62,512 bases of DNA from Bacteroidales bacterium (GTDB lineage: Bacteria > Bacteroidota > Bacteroidia > Bacteroidales > UBA932), in assembly GCA_017509755.1 (NCBI GenBank), contig JAFWOY010000016.1:1-62512 (forward strand). Reading direction: 5' to 3'. The notes under the pieces were generated by a model. It was not told where the DNA came from. It saw only the letters and a program-made list of their open reading frames with translations, and ran no database searches. The stretch's first letter is position 1. Each line of letters opens with the position of its first letter. The position numbers were made by a program, and so were the translations under genes. Positions 1 to 10,146 of the stretch are shown piece after piece.

Positions 1-34
1 AAGAAATCATTACCTTTGCTTGTGTTGTAGCGTT

Positions 35-140
35 GTTACCGAAACTGCTGCATCATTGTTACCGAAAATGATGTACTCTTGTTACTGAAAACGCTGCACT
101 TCAAATTACCGAAATCGCTGCACTCGTAGTTACCGTTAAC
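35..140. repeat. Degenerate 23-24 bp iterated repeat
   Basis: Units begin at 35, 58, 81, 105 and 129 and share the core GTTACCGAAA followed by GCTGCACT-like sequence; the last unit is partial. They abut without spacers, so this is a tandem array and not CRISPR. The array may continue upstream of the window. No ORF of substance covers it. Function unknown. Confidence 0.6.
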
Positions 141-195
141 AATAGTATGATGGCAGCTGCATTGTGGAGTAGTGCCTTCCTGAGAATAGTCCTGC

Positions 196-651
196 TCGCC
201 AAACTGGCGCACAATGACCCTCGTCCTACGTGCCTAGGACGATGGTTCCCGTGCGCCAAAACCCGAAATCGACATGTGGCGCACGGACACAAGAAATCAA
301 CCACTGATTATCAACGAAATACGATTTCCGCCTTTGGCGACTCTTTGGCAGATTTATCGATTATTGCCGCGACAGGATCGGAAGGCCTTATCCAGTCCTG
401 TGGCGGCAGCTTTTCGAACGAAAACGCCGTAATTGCTGCCGCGACAGGACTGTGAGATGCGCTAGAATCCAGTCGCGTCCAGGATCCATCGTCTCGCATC
501 CGGTTTCCAGCGTCCCTCGCCTATCGTCTTACGCACCAGCACGCTCGTTAACAGCATCCCAACAAGAATGCCCACAAATCTTAATTCTTAACAGGATGAT
601 TATAAGTGAATTGCAGGATTTTTTCTGTCCCGGGCGAAACAGAAAGACCAA
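196..651. repeat. Long structured element, copy 1
   Basis: First of two direct copies of a ~455 nt noncoding element (second copy 684-1137), by eye about 90 percent identical. It contains hairpins present in both copies: CGTCCTA/TAGGACG at 222-228 and 235-241, GTGCGCCA/TGGCGCAC at 251-258 and 277-284, a 17-nt pair with one mismatch at 393-409 and 436-452, and TTTCTGT/ACAGAAA at 622-628 and 639-645. The ORFs in it are short, run in all frames and change length between copies, so I treat it as noncoding. It may be a structured RNA or a dispersed repeat. Confidence 0.7.
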
Positions 652-683
652 TTAGGCCTGTCTTTGAAACCTGCTAATCCTGT

Positions 684-1137
684 TCGCCAAACTGGCGCAC
701 AAAGACCCTCGTCCTACGTGTCTGGGACGATGGTTCCCGTGCGCCAAACCTCGAAATCGACATGTGGCGCACGGACACAAGAAATCCACCACTGATTATC
801 AACGCAATACGAGTTACGCTTTGGCGCCTCTTTGGAAGATTTGTCGGTTATTGCCGCGACAGGATCGGAACGCTGTATCCAGTCCTGTGGCGGCAGCTTT
901 TCGAACGAAAACGCCGTAATTGCTGCCGCGACAGGACTGTGAGATGCGCCAGAATCCTGTCGCGTCCAGGATCCATCGTCTCGCAACCGGTTTCCAGCGT
1001 CCCTCGCCTAGCGTCTTACGTACCAGCAAGTTCGTTAATAGCATTCCAACAAGAATGCCCACAATTCTAATTCTTAACAGACTTATTATAAGCGCATTGC
1101 AGAATTCTTTCTGTCCCCGACGGAACAGAAAGACCAA
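684..1137. repeat. Long structured element, copy 2
   Basis: Second copy of the element at 196-651, separated from it by 32 bp. Hairpin arms sit at 710-716/723-729, 739-746/765-772, 880-896/923-939 and 1107-1114/1125-1132. In the first hairpin one T-A pair has become T-G, which keeps the pairing. The last hairpin lies just past the stop codon of the 35-residue gene on the minus strand, but no T-run follows it, so it is a poor terminator. Confidence 0.7.
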
Positions 1138-1141
1138 GATG

Positions 1142-1249
1142 CTATTTGTCCTTCCGGGAAGAGAAGATCAGCGCTATGACGAAGGCCACGATCATCAGTA
1201 CCAGCAAAATGCCGAGGACGAGAAGGTAGATGGTGAGGGCTGTTTGCAT
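1142..1249 (-). CDS. 35-residue single-span membrane peptide
   Basis: This short ORF encodes 35 residues: a polar start (MQTALT), one strongly hydrophobic stretch from about residue 7 to 29 rich in Leu, Val and Ile, and a basic tail SSRKDK. That is the layout of a small single-pass inner-membrane protein with the basic end in the cytoplasm. A TAnnTTTG promoter element lies at 1271-1278, giving a leader of about 15 nt, and this supports expression. It is divergent from glpA. I recognise no family. Small proteins of this type often modulate a larger membrane protein, but nothing here identifies a partner. Confidence 0.55.
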   Translation of the reverse strand: MQTALTIYLLVLGILLVLMIVAFVIALIFSSRKDK

Positions 1250-1270
1250 GGCTGTTTCGATTATTCACGA

Positions 1271-1278
1271 CAAAGATA
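1271..1278 (-). promoter_or_regulatory. TAnnTTTG promoter, 35-aa peptide gene
   Basis: TATCTTTG on the minus strand, matching the Bacteroidota -7 element, about 22 nt before the ATG of the small membrane peptide. Confidence 0.6.
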
Positions 1279-1302
1279 CGATTATTCTCATCGTTTTTTT
1301 TG

Positions 1303-1310
1303 TAAATTTG
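1303..1310 (+). promoter_or_regulatory. TAnnTTTG promoter, glpABCT
   Basis: TAAATTTG on the plus strand, 52 nt before the glpA ATG. It is divergent from, and only 24 bp away from, the element serving the small peptide, so one regulator could act on both. Confidence 0.6.
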
Positions 1311-1362
1311 TTTGATAATCGGGCTGGAAGCCGGATACACAGGAAGAAGAAACGAAAAACCC

Positions 1363-2958
1363 ATGAATAGCAACGAATTCGACGTCATTATCATCGGCGG
1401 CGGAATCACGGGAGCCGGGACCCAGCGCGACTGCGCCATGCGCGGGCTGAAGACCCTGCTCATCGAGCGATCGGATATTGCCACAGGCGCCACAGGCCGT
1501 AACCACGGCCTCCTGCACTCAGGTGCCCGCTATGCTGTCAACGATCCCGAATCGGCCGAAGAATGCATCAAAGAAAACCAGATCCTGCGTCGCATCGCTT
1601 CCCACTGCGTGGAAGAGACGGACGGTCTGTTCATTACCTTGCCTGAAGATGACTTGGGCTACCAGCAGACCTTCGTGGAAGCGTGCCGCAAAGCGGGAAT
1701 CCGGGCGGATATCATCGATCCCGACCTTGCGCGGCGGCTGGAGCCGTCCGTCAATCCGGATTTGATCGGCGCGGTCCGTGTTCCGGACGGAAGCGTGGAC
1801 CCGTTCCGGCTTTGCGCAGCCAACATGCTGGACGCCAAGCTCCACGGGGGACAAGTCCGCCTGCATACAGAGGTCACCGGATTCATCCGCGAAGGCAACA
1901 CGATCCGCGGCGTCCACACCCGCCACCTTGTTTCTGGTGAAGAGGCTGATTACTATGCTCCTGTCACGGTGAATGCCTGCGGCATCTGGGGCCATGCCAT
2001 TGCGCAGATGGCGGGTGTCAACGTTGGTATGTATCCGGCCAAAGGGGCGCTGCTGGTCTTTGCACACCGCGTGAACAATATGGTAGTCAACCGCTGCCGC
2101 AAACCGTCGAATGCTGACATCCTGGTCCCCGGCGATACTGTGTGCATTATCGGCACAACCTCGACGCGCATCCCATTCGAAGAATGCGACCATGTTGCCG
2201 TGACGCCCGACGAGGTGACACTGCTCATCACGGAAGGCGCCAAGATGGCCCCTGCCCTCTCGTCCACCCGCATCCTTCGGGCCTATGCCGGTGTCCGACC
2301 CCTCGTGAGTGCCGATGACGATCCCACAGGCCGCAACATCTCCCGCGGCATCGTCTGCCTCGACCACGAGACCCGCGACGGACTCGCCGGCTTCATCACG
2401 ATTACCGGCGGTAAACTGATGACTTACCGTTTGATGGCAGAGATCGCCAGCGATGCCGTCTGCCGCAAACTCCACATCGACAAATCATGCGAAACGGCCT
2501 CCATCCCCCTTCCCGGTTCTGAAGAACACTCCTACGAAGCTGTAGCCCAGAAGATTTGGGAAACGCCTTCCATGGCGCAGAAAGCCGCTGCGGCCCGCCT
2601 CGGGACCAGTGCTTCCCACATCCAGACTAGCAGCCGCACCGACGAGTCGCTGGTTTGCGAATGTGAGGAAGTCTCTGTGGGAGAAGTCAATGCTGCCATC
2701 GAACGATTGGATGCCTCCACGCTGACAGATCTGCGGCGGCGCACCCGTATCGGCATGGGCACCTGCCAGGGCGGTTTCTGCGCCTGCCGGGCGGCCGGCC
2801 TGCTGGCCAAGGCCAGCGGCTGCATCGAAAAAGAGCGGGAAGGGCTCGTCCATTTCATGCAGGAACGCTGGAAAGGCAATTTCCCCATCGGCTGGGGCGA
2901 CACGCTCCGCGAAGCCGAATACACGCAATGGGTCTATAAACACGTGCTCGGATTATGA
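1363..2958 (+). CDS. glpA: Anaerobic glycerol-3-phosphate dehydrogenase, subunit A
   Basis: FAD-dependent catalytic subunit that oxidises sn-glycerol 3-phosphate to dihydroxyacetone phosphate and passes electrons to GlpB/GlpC and the quinone pool. The 531 residues start with a dinucleotide fold GGGITGAG at 12-19. Near the C-terminus a BFD-like [2Fe-2S] region has Cys432, Cys434, Cys468 and Cys473 (in TCQGGFCACR). The length fits the family. I chose ATG 1363 because it sits directly before the FAD fold; a longer reading frame adds 17 unlikely residues. It overlaps glpB by 4 bp and heads glpABC-glpT. Confidence 0.95.
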   Translation: MNSNEFDVIIIGGGITGAGTQRDCAMRGLKTLLIERSDIATGATGRNHGLLHSGARYAVNDPESAEECIKENQILRRIASHCVEETDGLFITLPEDDLGYQQTFVEACRKAGIRADIIDPDLARRLEPSVNPDLIGAVRVPDGSVDPFRLCAANMLDAKLHGGQVRLHTEVTGFIREGNTIRGVHTRHLVSGEEADYYAPVTVNACGIWGHAIAQMAGVNVGMYPAKGALLVFAHRVNNMVVNRCRKPSNADILVPGDTVCIIGTTSTRIPFEECDHVAVTPDEVTLLITEGAKMAPALSSTRILRAYAGVRPLVSADDDPTGRNISRGIVCLDHETRDGLAGFITITGGKLMTYRLMAEIASDAVCRKLHIDKSCETASIPLPGSEEHSYEAVAQKIWETPSMAQKAAAARLGTSASHIQTSSRTDESLVCECEEVSVGEVNAAIERLDASTLTDLRRRTRIGMGTCQGGFCACRAAGLLAKASGCIEKEREGLVHFMQERWKGNFPIGWGDTLREAEYTQWVYKHVLGL

Positions 2959-4082
2959 AATTCAATACAGTCATCATCGGCGGCGGCCTGGCCGGACTCG
3001 TAGCAGGCATCAGCCTGCAGAAAGCGGGACAGAATACGGCCATCATCAGCAGTGGCCAGAACGCCTTGCATTTCTTCTCGGGCACCTTTGAATCGATGGA
3101 AGAACCCTCCCAACAGCTGGCCGAGTTGTTTTCCGAAGCTGGCATCCGCACCCATTATCAAGCGGGTGTGCGCCTGATGCCGTTGGGCACATTCCGGCCT
3201 GCGGCCCTCTCTTTGGAAGACATCAGCCTGTTCCCCACCTCTCATTTCGGCAAAAAAGTCCTCATAGTCAACTTCTTGGGATATCATGACTTCTTTTCCT
3301 CCTTCCTGGCGGAAGGTCTGGAAAAGCAGGGCATGTCATGCCGCATCCACCAGCTCAAGCTGGCGCAATTGGAATGGCTGGAACAAAGCCCCAGCGAGAT
3401 GCGTTCCGTCCAGATCGCGCGTATCATGGACCGCATCTGGGATGTCGTGGTGCAAGAAGTCCGCGTCCTATTGAAAGATGAAGATACGGTTGTCCTTCCG
3501 CAAGTATTTGGATTACAAGATATTTCCGTACCCGGACGCATCCGGCAAGGAATCCCGGCCCAAGTGGTTTTTGCGGGAACGCTGCCGCCTTCCGTGCCGG
3601 GCATCCGCACCCAAATGCTCCTGAAGCGGCGCTATGAACTGCTGGGCGGCACCTATCTGGCGGGCGACGAAGCCACGGGAGCCCACGTCCACGAAGGCGT
3701 TGTCCACAGCATCGTCACCAAGAACCTGGATTCCCATTTCCTGGAAGCCGGCCATTTCATCCTGGCCTCGGGTGGATTCTTCTCCAAAGGTCTGCGGTCC
3801 AATCCTTTCCAGATCCAGGAACCGGTCTTTGGCCTGGATGTCGTGCAGGCAGCTGACCGCAGCGACTGGTACCAGCCCGACTTTATGCAGGAACAACCTT
3901 ATATGTCGTTCGGTGTCCAGACCGACGCACAGCTGCACGCCGTCCGCGACGGCCAAGCCCTCAAGAACCTTTTTGCTGTCGGTTCCATTTTGGGCGGAAC
4001 CCGGCCGGAAATGGGCACGGCCGCCGGTCTCGCCATCCGGAGCGCCCTGGCCGCTGTCGACCAGATCCTTCGTCGCTCCTAA
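2955..4082 (+). CDS. glpB: Anaerobic glycerol-3-phosphate dehydrogenase, subunit B
   Basis: Flavoprotein subunit of the GlpABC complex, thought to relay electrons from GlpA. The 375 residues open with the dinucleotide-binding GGGLAGL at 9-15 and end with a second FAD-contact region (GSILGGTRPEMGTAAG). It starts inside the glpA stop (ATGA overlap), which indicates translational coupling, and is followed 12 bp later by glpC. Known GlpB proteins are of similar size and are almost always found in this three-gene arrangement, so the assignment rests on both sequence and context. Confidence 0.93.
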   Translation: MKFNTVIIGGGLAGLVAGISLQKAGQNTAIISSGQNALHFFSGTFESMEEPSQQLAELFSEAGIRTHYQAGVRLMPLGTFRPAALSLEDISLFPTSHFGKKVLIVNFLGYHDFFSSFLAEGLEKQGMSCRIHQLKLAQLEWLEQSPSEMRSVQIARIMDRIWDVVVQEVRVLLKDEDTVVLPQVFGLQDISVPGRIRQGIPAQVVFAGTLPPSVPGIRTQMLLKRRYELLGGTYLAGDEATGAHVHEGVVHSIVTKNLDSHFLEAGHFILASGGFFSKGLRSNPFQIQEPVFGLDVVQAADRSDWYQPDFMQEQPYMSFGVQTDAQLHAVRDGQALKNLFAVGSILGGTRPEMGTAAGLAIRSALAAVDQILRRS

Positions 4083-4094
4083 ACCATCGATGCC

Positions 4095-5309
4095 ATGAAA
4101 CTACAAGAATATACCGAAAGCCGCCATAACTTCGAAGAATGCATGAAGTGCACCGTATGCACGGCCTATTGCCCTGTCCTGCAGGTCAATCCCCGCTATC
4201 CGGGTCCTAAGCAGGCCGGGCCTGACGGAGAACGGCTCCGCCTGAAGGACCCGTATTTCTTCAATTATGCGCTCAAATACTGCCTGAACTGCAAGCGTTG
4301 CGAAGTCGCCTGCCCTTCCGACGTCAAGGTAGCCGACCTGATCCAGTCCGCCCGCATCCGCTACGACAAATCCAAACCCAAGCTGCGCGACCGGATTCTC
4401 GCTTCCACCGATTTCATGGGCTCGCTGGCGCGTCCCTTTGCCCCTATTGTAAACGGCGTCACAGGGCTAGGTATCACGAAAAACGTCTTGGACGCAACCC
4501 TGAAGATCGACCATCAGCGCACGTTCCCGAAATACAGCGGACGCAGTTTCGAAGCCTGGCTGCGGCGTCGTGAAAAAGAGCAGGCTGCCTTTCCCGAGCA
4601 AGTCTCCTATTTCCACGGCTGCTATGTCAACTACAACTATCCCCAGCTTGGGAAAGACCTGGTGAAGGTTCTCAATGCCCTGGGCGTGGGCGTGCGTCTG
4701 CTCGAGAAGGAAAAATGCTGCGGCATTGCCATGATTACCAACGGAATGTCGGAACAAGCCACCCGTCACGCCACCCACAATGTCGCAGCGATCGAGGCTG
4801 CGGTGCATGAAGGGCGCAAAGTGCTGACCACTTCTTCATCCTGTACCTTGACGCTGCGCGAAGAGTATCCCAACCTGCTGGGCGTCGACAATACAGCCAT
4901 CCGTGATTCCCTGCTGATGGCCACCCGCTTCATCTACGAGAAATTGGAACGGGGCGCCTCGCTGCGCTTCCGGCCGGACTTCCATAAGAAGGTGGCCTAC
5001 CATGTTCCATGTCACATGGAACGACTGGGTTGGGGCGTCTTCTCTGAGAAATTGCTCCGGCTGATTCCCGGCGTGGAATTCACGTTGCTGGATTCGGCCT
5101 GCTGCGGCATTGCCGGTACCTACGGCTTCAAAAAAGAAAATTATGCGGCTTCCCAGGCCATCGGTGCACCGCTCTTCGAACAGATCCGTGCGGTCGATCC
5201 GGAAGTAGTCGCCTGTGACTGCGAAACCTGCAAATGGCAGATCGAGATGTCCACCGGCTACACCGTTGCCAATCCGATTTCAATCCTGGCGGAAGCCCTT
5301 GCTGATTAA
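4095..5309 (+). CDS. glpC: Anaerobic glycerol-3-phosphate dehydrogenase, subunit C
   Basis: Iron-sulfur, membrane-associated subunit of GlpABC that hands electrons to quinone. The N-terminus carries two [4Fe-4S] ferredoxin motifs: Cys16, 19, 22, 26 and Cys63, 66, 69, 73. Two CCG (heterodisulfide-reductase-like) domains follow, with paired cysteines at 208-209 and 336-337. The length of 404 residues matches the family. It is followed 11 bp later by glpT, so uptake and oxidation of glycerol 3-phosphate are co-transcribed. Confidence 0.94.
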   Translation: MKLQEYTESRHNFEECMKCTVCTAYCPVLQVNPRYPGPKQAGPDGERLRLKDPYFFNYALKYCLNCKRCEVACPSDVKVADLIQSARIRYDKSKPKLRDRILASTDFMGSLARPFAPIVNGVTGLGITKNVLDATLKIDHQRTFPKYSGRSFEAWLRRREKEQAAFPEQVSYFHGCYVNYNYPQLGKDLVKVLNALGVGVRLLEKEKCCGIAMITNGMSEQATRHATHNVAAIEAAVHEGRKVLTTSSSCTLTLREEYPNLLGVDNTAIRDSLLMATRFIYEKLERGASLRFRPDFHKKVAYHVPCHMERLGWGVFSEKLLRLIPGVEFTLLDSACCGIAGTYGFKKENYAASQAIGAPLFEQIRAVDPEVVACDCETCKWQIEMSTGYTVANPISILAEALAD

Positions 5310-5320
5310 AAACTTAAACT

Positions 5321-6712
5321 ATGAGTTCACCCTTCCGGAAAATTCTCCAGCAACCTGCCTACAAACCGGCGCAGACGGGTCCCGAAGCCGATGCGCGTTA
5401 CAAGCGGATGCGTCTGCAAGTCTTTTTGGGCGCTTTCATCGGCTATGCCGGCTTCTATCTTGTCCGTAAAAACCTGTCGATGGCTATCCCGGCCATGGGA
5501 CCGCTCGGCTTCGAAAAGACCGAGCTCGGTTTCGTCCTGGGTCTGAACGCCGCCGCTTATGCGCTATCCAAGTTCTTGATGGGCAGCGTCTCCGACCGTT
5601 CGAACGCCCGGGTATTCCTCCCATTGGGTCTGGTACTGACGGCCATCTCGATGTGTTTTATGATCGTACCAATCCAGGCGATCGGTGCCGAACGGAAGGC
5701 GCTCGCCATCCTGGTCATGGGCATCCTGAACTGCCTGGTCGGCTGGTTCAACGGCATGGGCTGGCCGCCTTGCGGCCGTGTGATGACGCACTGGTTCTCG
5801 CCCAACGAACGCGGCACGATGATGAGCATCTGGAATTGTGCCCACAATGTGGGCGGTGCGCTGGTCGGCCCGATGGCCACCTACGGAGCGGTGTGGTTCG
5901 GCAGCTGGTTCTATGGGACGCACACCGAGCTCTACTTCTTGATCGGCACCTTCGCTTTCCCGTCGGCTGTCGCTTTGTTCATCGCCCTGCTGGCCTACAT
6001 CCTCTTGCGCGACACGCCGCAATCCTGCGGTCTGCCGTCGGTCGAGGCATGGCGCAATGACTATCCGAAGAACTACTCGGAAAAACACGAACAGACTCTG
6101 ACCACCAAGGAGATTTTCTTCCAGCATGTACTCAACAACAAGTTCCTGTGGTACATCGCTTTGGCCAACGCCTTCGTGTATATGGTCCGTTACGGCTGCC
6201 TCGACTGGGCGCCGACGATCCTGACAGAGAAAGGCATCGACCTCAAAAGTGCCGGCTGGGCTTATTTCGCGTATGAATTTGCCGCCATTCCAGGCACGTT
6301 GCTCTGCGGCTGGCTCTCCGACAAACTCTTCCATGGCAAGCGTGCCTTGCCGACGATGCTCTTCATGGCGCTCGTGCTGATCTTTGTCGTCCTCTACTGG
6401 GCCTACATCGACAACCTCACGGTCGTCATCATCAGTCTCATCGGCATCGGTTTCTTCATCTACGGCCCGGTCATGCTCATCGGTGTCCAGGCGCTTGACC
6501 TTGCCCCGAAGAACGCCGCCGGAACGGCCGCCGGCCTCACCGGCTTCTTCGGCTACTTCCTTGGCACTTTCATCCTGGCCAACACCGTCATCGGCTACGT
6601 AGCCCAAACCGCCGGCTGGAGTTGGACCTTCCTCCTTCTGATCGCCGCCTGCCTCCTCGCCATCTTCTTCATGGGCCTCACCTATAAAGAAGAAAAGAAA
6701 CCGGTGCACTAA
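5321..6712 (+). CDS. glpT: Glycerol-3-phosphate transporter, MFS
   Basis: Organophosphate:phosphate antiporter of the inner membrane that imports glycerol 3-phosphate in exchange for phosphate. The 463-residue protein has about twelve hydrophobic segments and the family-typical early stretch GYAGFYLVRKNLSMAIPAM, which includes the conserved Arg that binds phosphate. It is last in glpABCT and feeds substrate to GlpABC. A related UhpT-type hexose-phosphate carrier is the main alternative, but the operon argues for GlpT. Downstream lies a nested inverted repeat that probably terminates transcription from both sides. Confidence 0.9.
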   Translation: MSSPFRKILQQPAYKPAQTGPEADARYKRMRLQVFLGAFIGYAGFYLVRKNLSMAIPAMGPLGFEKTELGFVLGLNAAAYALSKFLMGSVSDRSNARVFLPLGLVLTAISMCFMIVPIQAIGAERKALAILVMGILNCLVGWFNGMGWPPCGRVMTHWFSPNERGTMMSIWNCAHNVGGALVGPMATYGAVWFGSWFYGTHTELYFLIGTFAFPSAVALFIALLAYILLRDTPQSCGLPSVEAWRNDYPKNYSEKHEQTLTTKEIFFQHVLNNKFLWYIALANAFVYMVRYGCLDWAPTILTEKGIDLKSAGWAYFAYEFAAIPGTLLCGWLSDKLFHGKRALPTMLFMALVLIFVVLYWAYIDNLTVVIISLIGIGFFIYGPVMLIGVQALDLAPKNAAGTAAGLTGFFGYFLGTFILANTVIGYVAQTAGWSWTFLLLIAACLLAIFFMGLTYKEEKKPVH

Positions 6713-6735
6713 TAGTATAGACCATCAGCGCCTCC

Positions 6736-6857
6736 AAGGTCCAGGTTTATGTCTTGAAGACCGTCTCGCTCCGCTCGACCCCTCCCAAGCTGAGCTTGGG
6801 CCCCTCCCTCTAATAGCCGAGGGTGGCTAAGGTCTTCAAGCCAAAAACCTGGACCTT
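6736..6857. repeat. Nested inverted repeat between glpT and glpF
   Basis: Outer arms 6736-6762 and 6831-6857 are complementary at 25 of 27 positions. Inside lies a second perfect hairpin, CCCAAGC/GCTTGGG, at 6784-6800. It sits between two convergent operons and could form a cruciform or a bidirectional transcription stop. No clear T-run follows, and the long arms are larger than a usual terminator, so a small palindromic mobile element is also possible. Confidence 0.7.
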
Positions 6858-6900
6858 TTCCGGCCAAAAGCCAATGGCCGATACAGGAAATTAAATATCG

Positions 6901-7638
<738 letters not shown>

Positions 7639-7642
7639 AAGA

Positions 7643-9121
7643 TCAATGATTAATCGTTCGGGAAACAGCATCCTTCCAACCCTGCTTGCAGGCTTCGACG
7701 TCGGCATCCGAAGGCTTGAAGATCCGTTCGGCCTTCCACTGCTTCTGGATGTCATCGAGCGAATCCCAATAGCCTACAGCAAGGCCGGCCAGGTAGCAGG
7801 CGCCCATAGCCGTCGTCTCCGTCACCTCGGGACGGATTACCGAGGTACCCAGGATATCGGCTTGGAACTGCATCATCAGGTTGTTGCGGGAAGCGCCACC
7901 GTCCACTTTCAATTCAGCCAGACGGACACCGGCATCCCGTTCCATGGCCGAGACGATGTCCATTGTCTGGAAAGCGATGCCCTCCAAAGCAGCGCGCGCG
8001 ATATGCGCAGCCGTCGTACCACGGGTAATACCGCAGATCAGGCCATGTGCATACTGATCCCAGTACGGCGCGCCCATACCGGTCAAGGCCGGCACGAAAT
8101 AGACGCCGCCATTGTCAGGCACCGAAGCCGCCAGGGCCTCGATCTCCGACGAAGCACGGATGATGCCCAGTCCGTCACGCAGCCACTGTACCACGGAGCC
8201 TCCCACGAAGATGGAACCTTCCAGCGCATAATTGACCGTATCCCCTATCTTCCAAGCCACTGTCGTCAGCAGGTTGTTGCGGGAGAGAATCGGTTTCTCC
8301 CCGGTGTTCATCAGCAGGAAGCAGCCGGTGCCATAGGTATTCTTTACCGAGCCGGGCACGGTGCACATCTGCCCGAAAAGGGCGGCTTGCTGGTCGCCGG
8401 CAATACCGGCGATGGGCACCTCGTGGGCAAAGATGGTCGTCTTGGTATAGCCATATACCTCCGAAGAAGAACGGACAGAGGGCATCATGGAAGCCGGAAT
8501 TCCCAGCAAATCGAGCAGCTCGGCATCCCACTCCAACGTGTTGATATTAAACAACATCGTACGGGAGGCGTTCGACACGTCGGTCACGTGGACGGATCCG
8601 CGCGTCAACTGCCAGACGAGCCAGCTGTCCACCGTGCCGAAACGCAGTTTGCCGGCTTCGGCCCTTTCGCGGGCGCCCGGCACATTGTCCAGGATCCATT
8701 TGATCTTGGTACCCGAGAAATATGCATCGATGATCAAGCCCGTCTTCTCGCGAATCTTGTCCACCAGGCCTTGCTCCTTGAGGGAATCACAGAAAGCGGA
8801 GGTACGCCGGTCCTGCCATACGATGGCATTGTGCACCGGAACACCTGTCTCAGCATCCCACACAATGGTAGTTTCACGCTGGTTGGTAATGCCGATAGCG
8901 GCAATGTCCTTGCCGTTGATGCCGATTTTCGTGATGGCTTCGGCGATGACCGCTGCCTCGGACGACCAGATTTCCATCGGATCGTGCTCTACCCAGCCGG
9001 GCTGGGGGAAGTACTGTGTGAACTCCATCTGGGACGTGGAGCAGATCTTGCCTTCGTGGTCGAAGACGATGGCGCGGGACGAACTGGTCCCCTGGTCAAT
9101 CGCGAGAATGTACTTGTTCAT
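7643..9121 (-). CDS. glpK: Glycerol kinase
   Basis: FGGY-family kinase that phosphorylates glycerol to sn-glycerol 3-phosphate with ATP, supplying GlpABC and phospholipid synthesis. The 492 residues start with the phosphate-binding loop DQGTSSSR at 9-16 and keep GlpK landmarks such as NQRETT, WQDRRT and DGGASRNN. The length is typical. It is separated by 4 bp from glpF and by 5 bp from the upstream lipoprotein hydrolase gene, so the three are one operon on the minus strand. Confidence 0.96.
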   Translation of the reverse strand: MNKYILAIDQGTSSSRAIVFDHEGKICSTSQMEFTQYFPQPGWVEHDPMEIWSSEAAVIAEAITKIGINGKDIAAIGITNQRETTIVWDAETGVPVHNAIVWQDRRTSAFCDSLKEQGLVDKIREKTGLIIDAYFSGTKIKWILDNVPGARERAEAGKLRFGTVDSWLVWQLTRGSVHVTDVSNASRTMLFNINTLEWDAELLDLLGIPASMMPSVRSSSEVYGYTKTTIFAHEVPIAGIAGDQQAALFGQMCTVPGSVKNTYGTGCFLLMNTGEKPILSRNNLLTTVAWKIGDTVNYALEGSIFVGGSVVQWLRDGLGIIRASSEIEALAASVPDNGGVYFVPALTGMGAPYWDQYAHGLICGITRGTTAAHIARAALEGIAFQTMDIVSAMERDAGVRLAELKVDGGASRNNLMMQFQADILGTSVIRPEVTETTAMGACYLAGLAVGYWDSLDDIQKQWKAERIFKPSDADVEACKQGWKDAVSRTINH

Positions 9122-9126
9122 AATGG

Positions 9127-10140
9127 CTATCTTGCAGAAGGTTTAATCGGAAGGTCGCCATTGGGATAAGTCCCGTTGGCAATGAAACGTTTCACGTTGG
9201 CGAGAAATTCCGCCACTTTGGCCTTATAGGTAAGCGGATCCTTCGCGTAGGAATTGGCATGTACAGCACCCGGACAGACCCAGTAATCCTTGTAGCCCTG
9301 GGTCTTCGCCTCATAATTGTCCCACAGCTGCGAGTACGGTACAAAGTCGTCGGCATCACCGTGGATGAAGAGCATCGGACGGTCGCAGTTGGCCAGCTGT
9401 TTCACCGATGAAGCCTCTTTGAACGACCAGCCGTAGCGACGCTTGCTGACGATACTGGCACTGTTCAGAATCGGGAACGGAGGCAAATGGAAACTGTCTT
9501 TCAAGTTGTGGGCGAACTGGGCCCAGGCAGACGAATAGCCGCAGTCTTCCACATAGGCGCGAATATATTCAGGCTGCGGATCGCCACTCATCATCATCAC
9601 CGTGGCGGCGCCCATGGACACACCATGGAGGACCATGAAATCATCCCCGAAGATGTTGTGGGCTACCTCGGCCCATTTGGATACGTCGAGACGGTCGAAC
9701 CAGCCCATCTGGGCGGCGTTCCCCTCCGAGTAGCCATGGTACTGCAAATCCGGGAAGAGGACATTGTAGTTGAAATCGTCGCGGTACATCCGGACCAGAT
9801 AGAGGAACACGAAGTGGTTGTCGGTATAGCCGTGCACCACAATGGCAGTACCCTGGGCCGTTGCGGGATCCTTGGCCGGGACGAAGCAGGCGTGTACCTT
9901 GAAGTCGTTATAGCCTACGATCATCGTATCTTTCAGGATACCCTGCGCCTTGAGATCATCGTACCAGACCGTGCTGCCGGGCATCAGGGAATCCGCCTTG
10001 TGGCGGGTCCGCTCGATGTCATCCGTGCCGTGCGGCGTAGGCTTCAAGGCATAATTTGACATATACTTGCCGGCCAGACAGCCATTCAGGCAGAGCATCG
10101 TGAGCACGAGGGCCAGCATGCCCAATATCGTTCTTCTCAT
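9127..10140 (-). CDS. Lipoprotein alpha/beta hydrolase
   Basis: Predicted lipoprotein of 337 residues: a basic start, a hydrophobic stretch and a lipobox ending at Cys21 (LNGC). The mature part is an alpha/beta hydrolase of the serine aminopeptidase / monoglyceride-lipase-like type. It has an oxyanion segment HGYTDN at 103-108, nucleophile elbow GVSMGA (Ser175), Asp264 in HGDADDFVP, and His294. It lies 6 bp after the outer-membrane protein gene and just before glpK-glpF. The context suggests it may release glycerol from an ester at the cell surface, but the substrate is inference; a peptidase or general esterase role is possible. Confidence 0.75.
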   Translation of the reverse strand: MRRTILGMLALVLTMLCLNGCLAGKYMSNYALKPTPHGTDDIERTRHKADSLMPGSTVWYDDLKAQGILKDTMIVGYNDFKVHACFVPAKDPATAQGTAIVVHGYTDNHFVFLYLVRMYRDDFNYNVLFPDLQYHGYSEGNAAQMGWFDRLDVSKWAEVAHNIFGDDFMVLHGVSMGAATVMMMSGDPQPEYIRAYVEDCGYSSAWAQFAHNLKDSFHLPPFPILNSASIVSKRRYGWSFKEASSVKQLANCDRPMLFIHGDADDFVPYSQLWDNYEAKTQGYKDYWVCPGAVHANSYAKDPLTYKAKVAEFLANVKRFIANGTYPNGDLPIKPSAR

Positions 10141-10146
10141 AGCGGC

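Noticed and set aside
35..140. CRISPR array
   Set aside because: Units abut without spacers and are degenerate; no cas genes are present.
311..986. Small ORFs inside the two long repeats
   Set aside because: They lie in all frames, change length between the copies, and no signal or domain is visible.
5564..6709. 381-residue antisense ORF over glpT
   Set aside because: Shadow of a GC-rich gene; highly acidic and of low complexity, with the GlpT frame clearly real.
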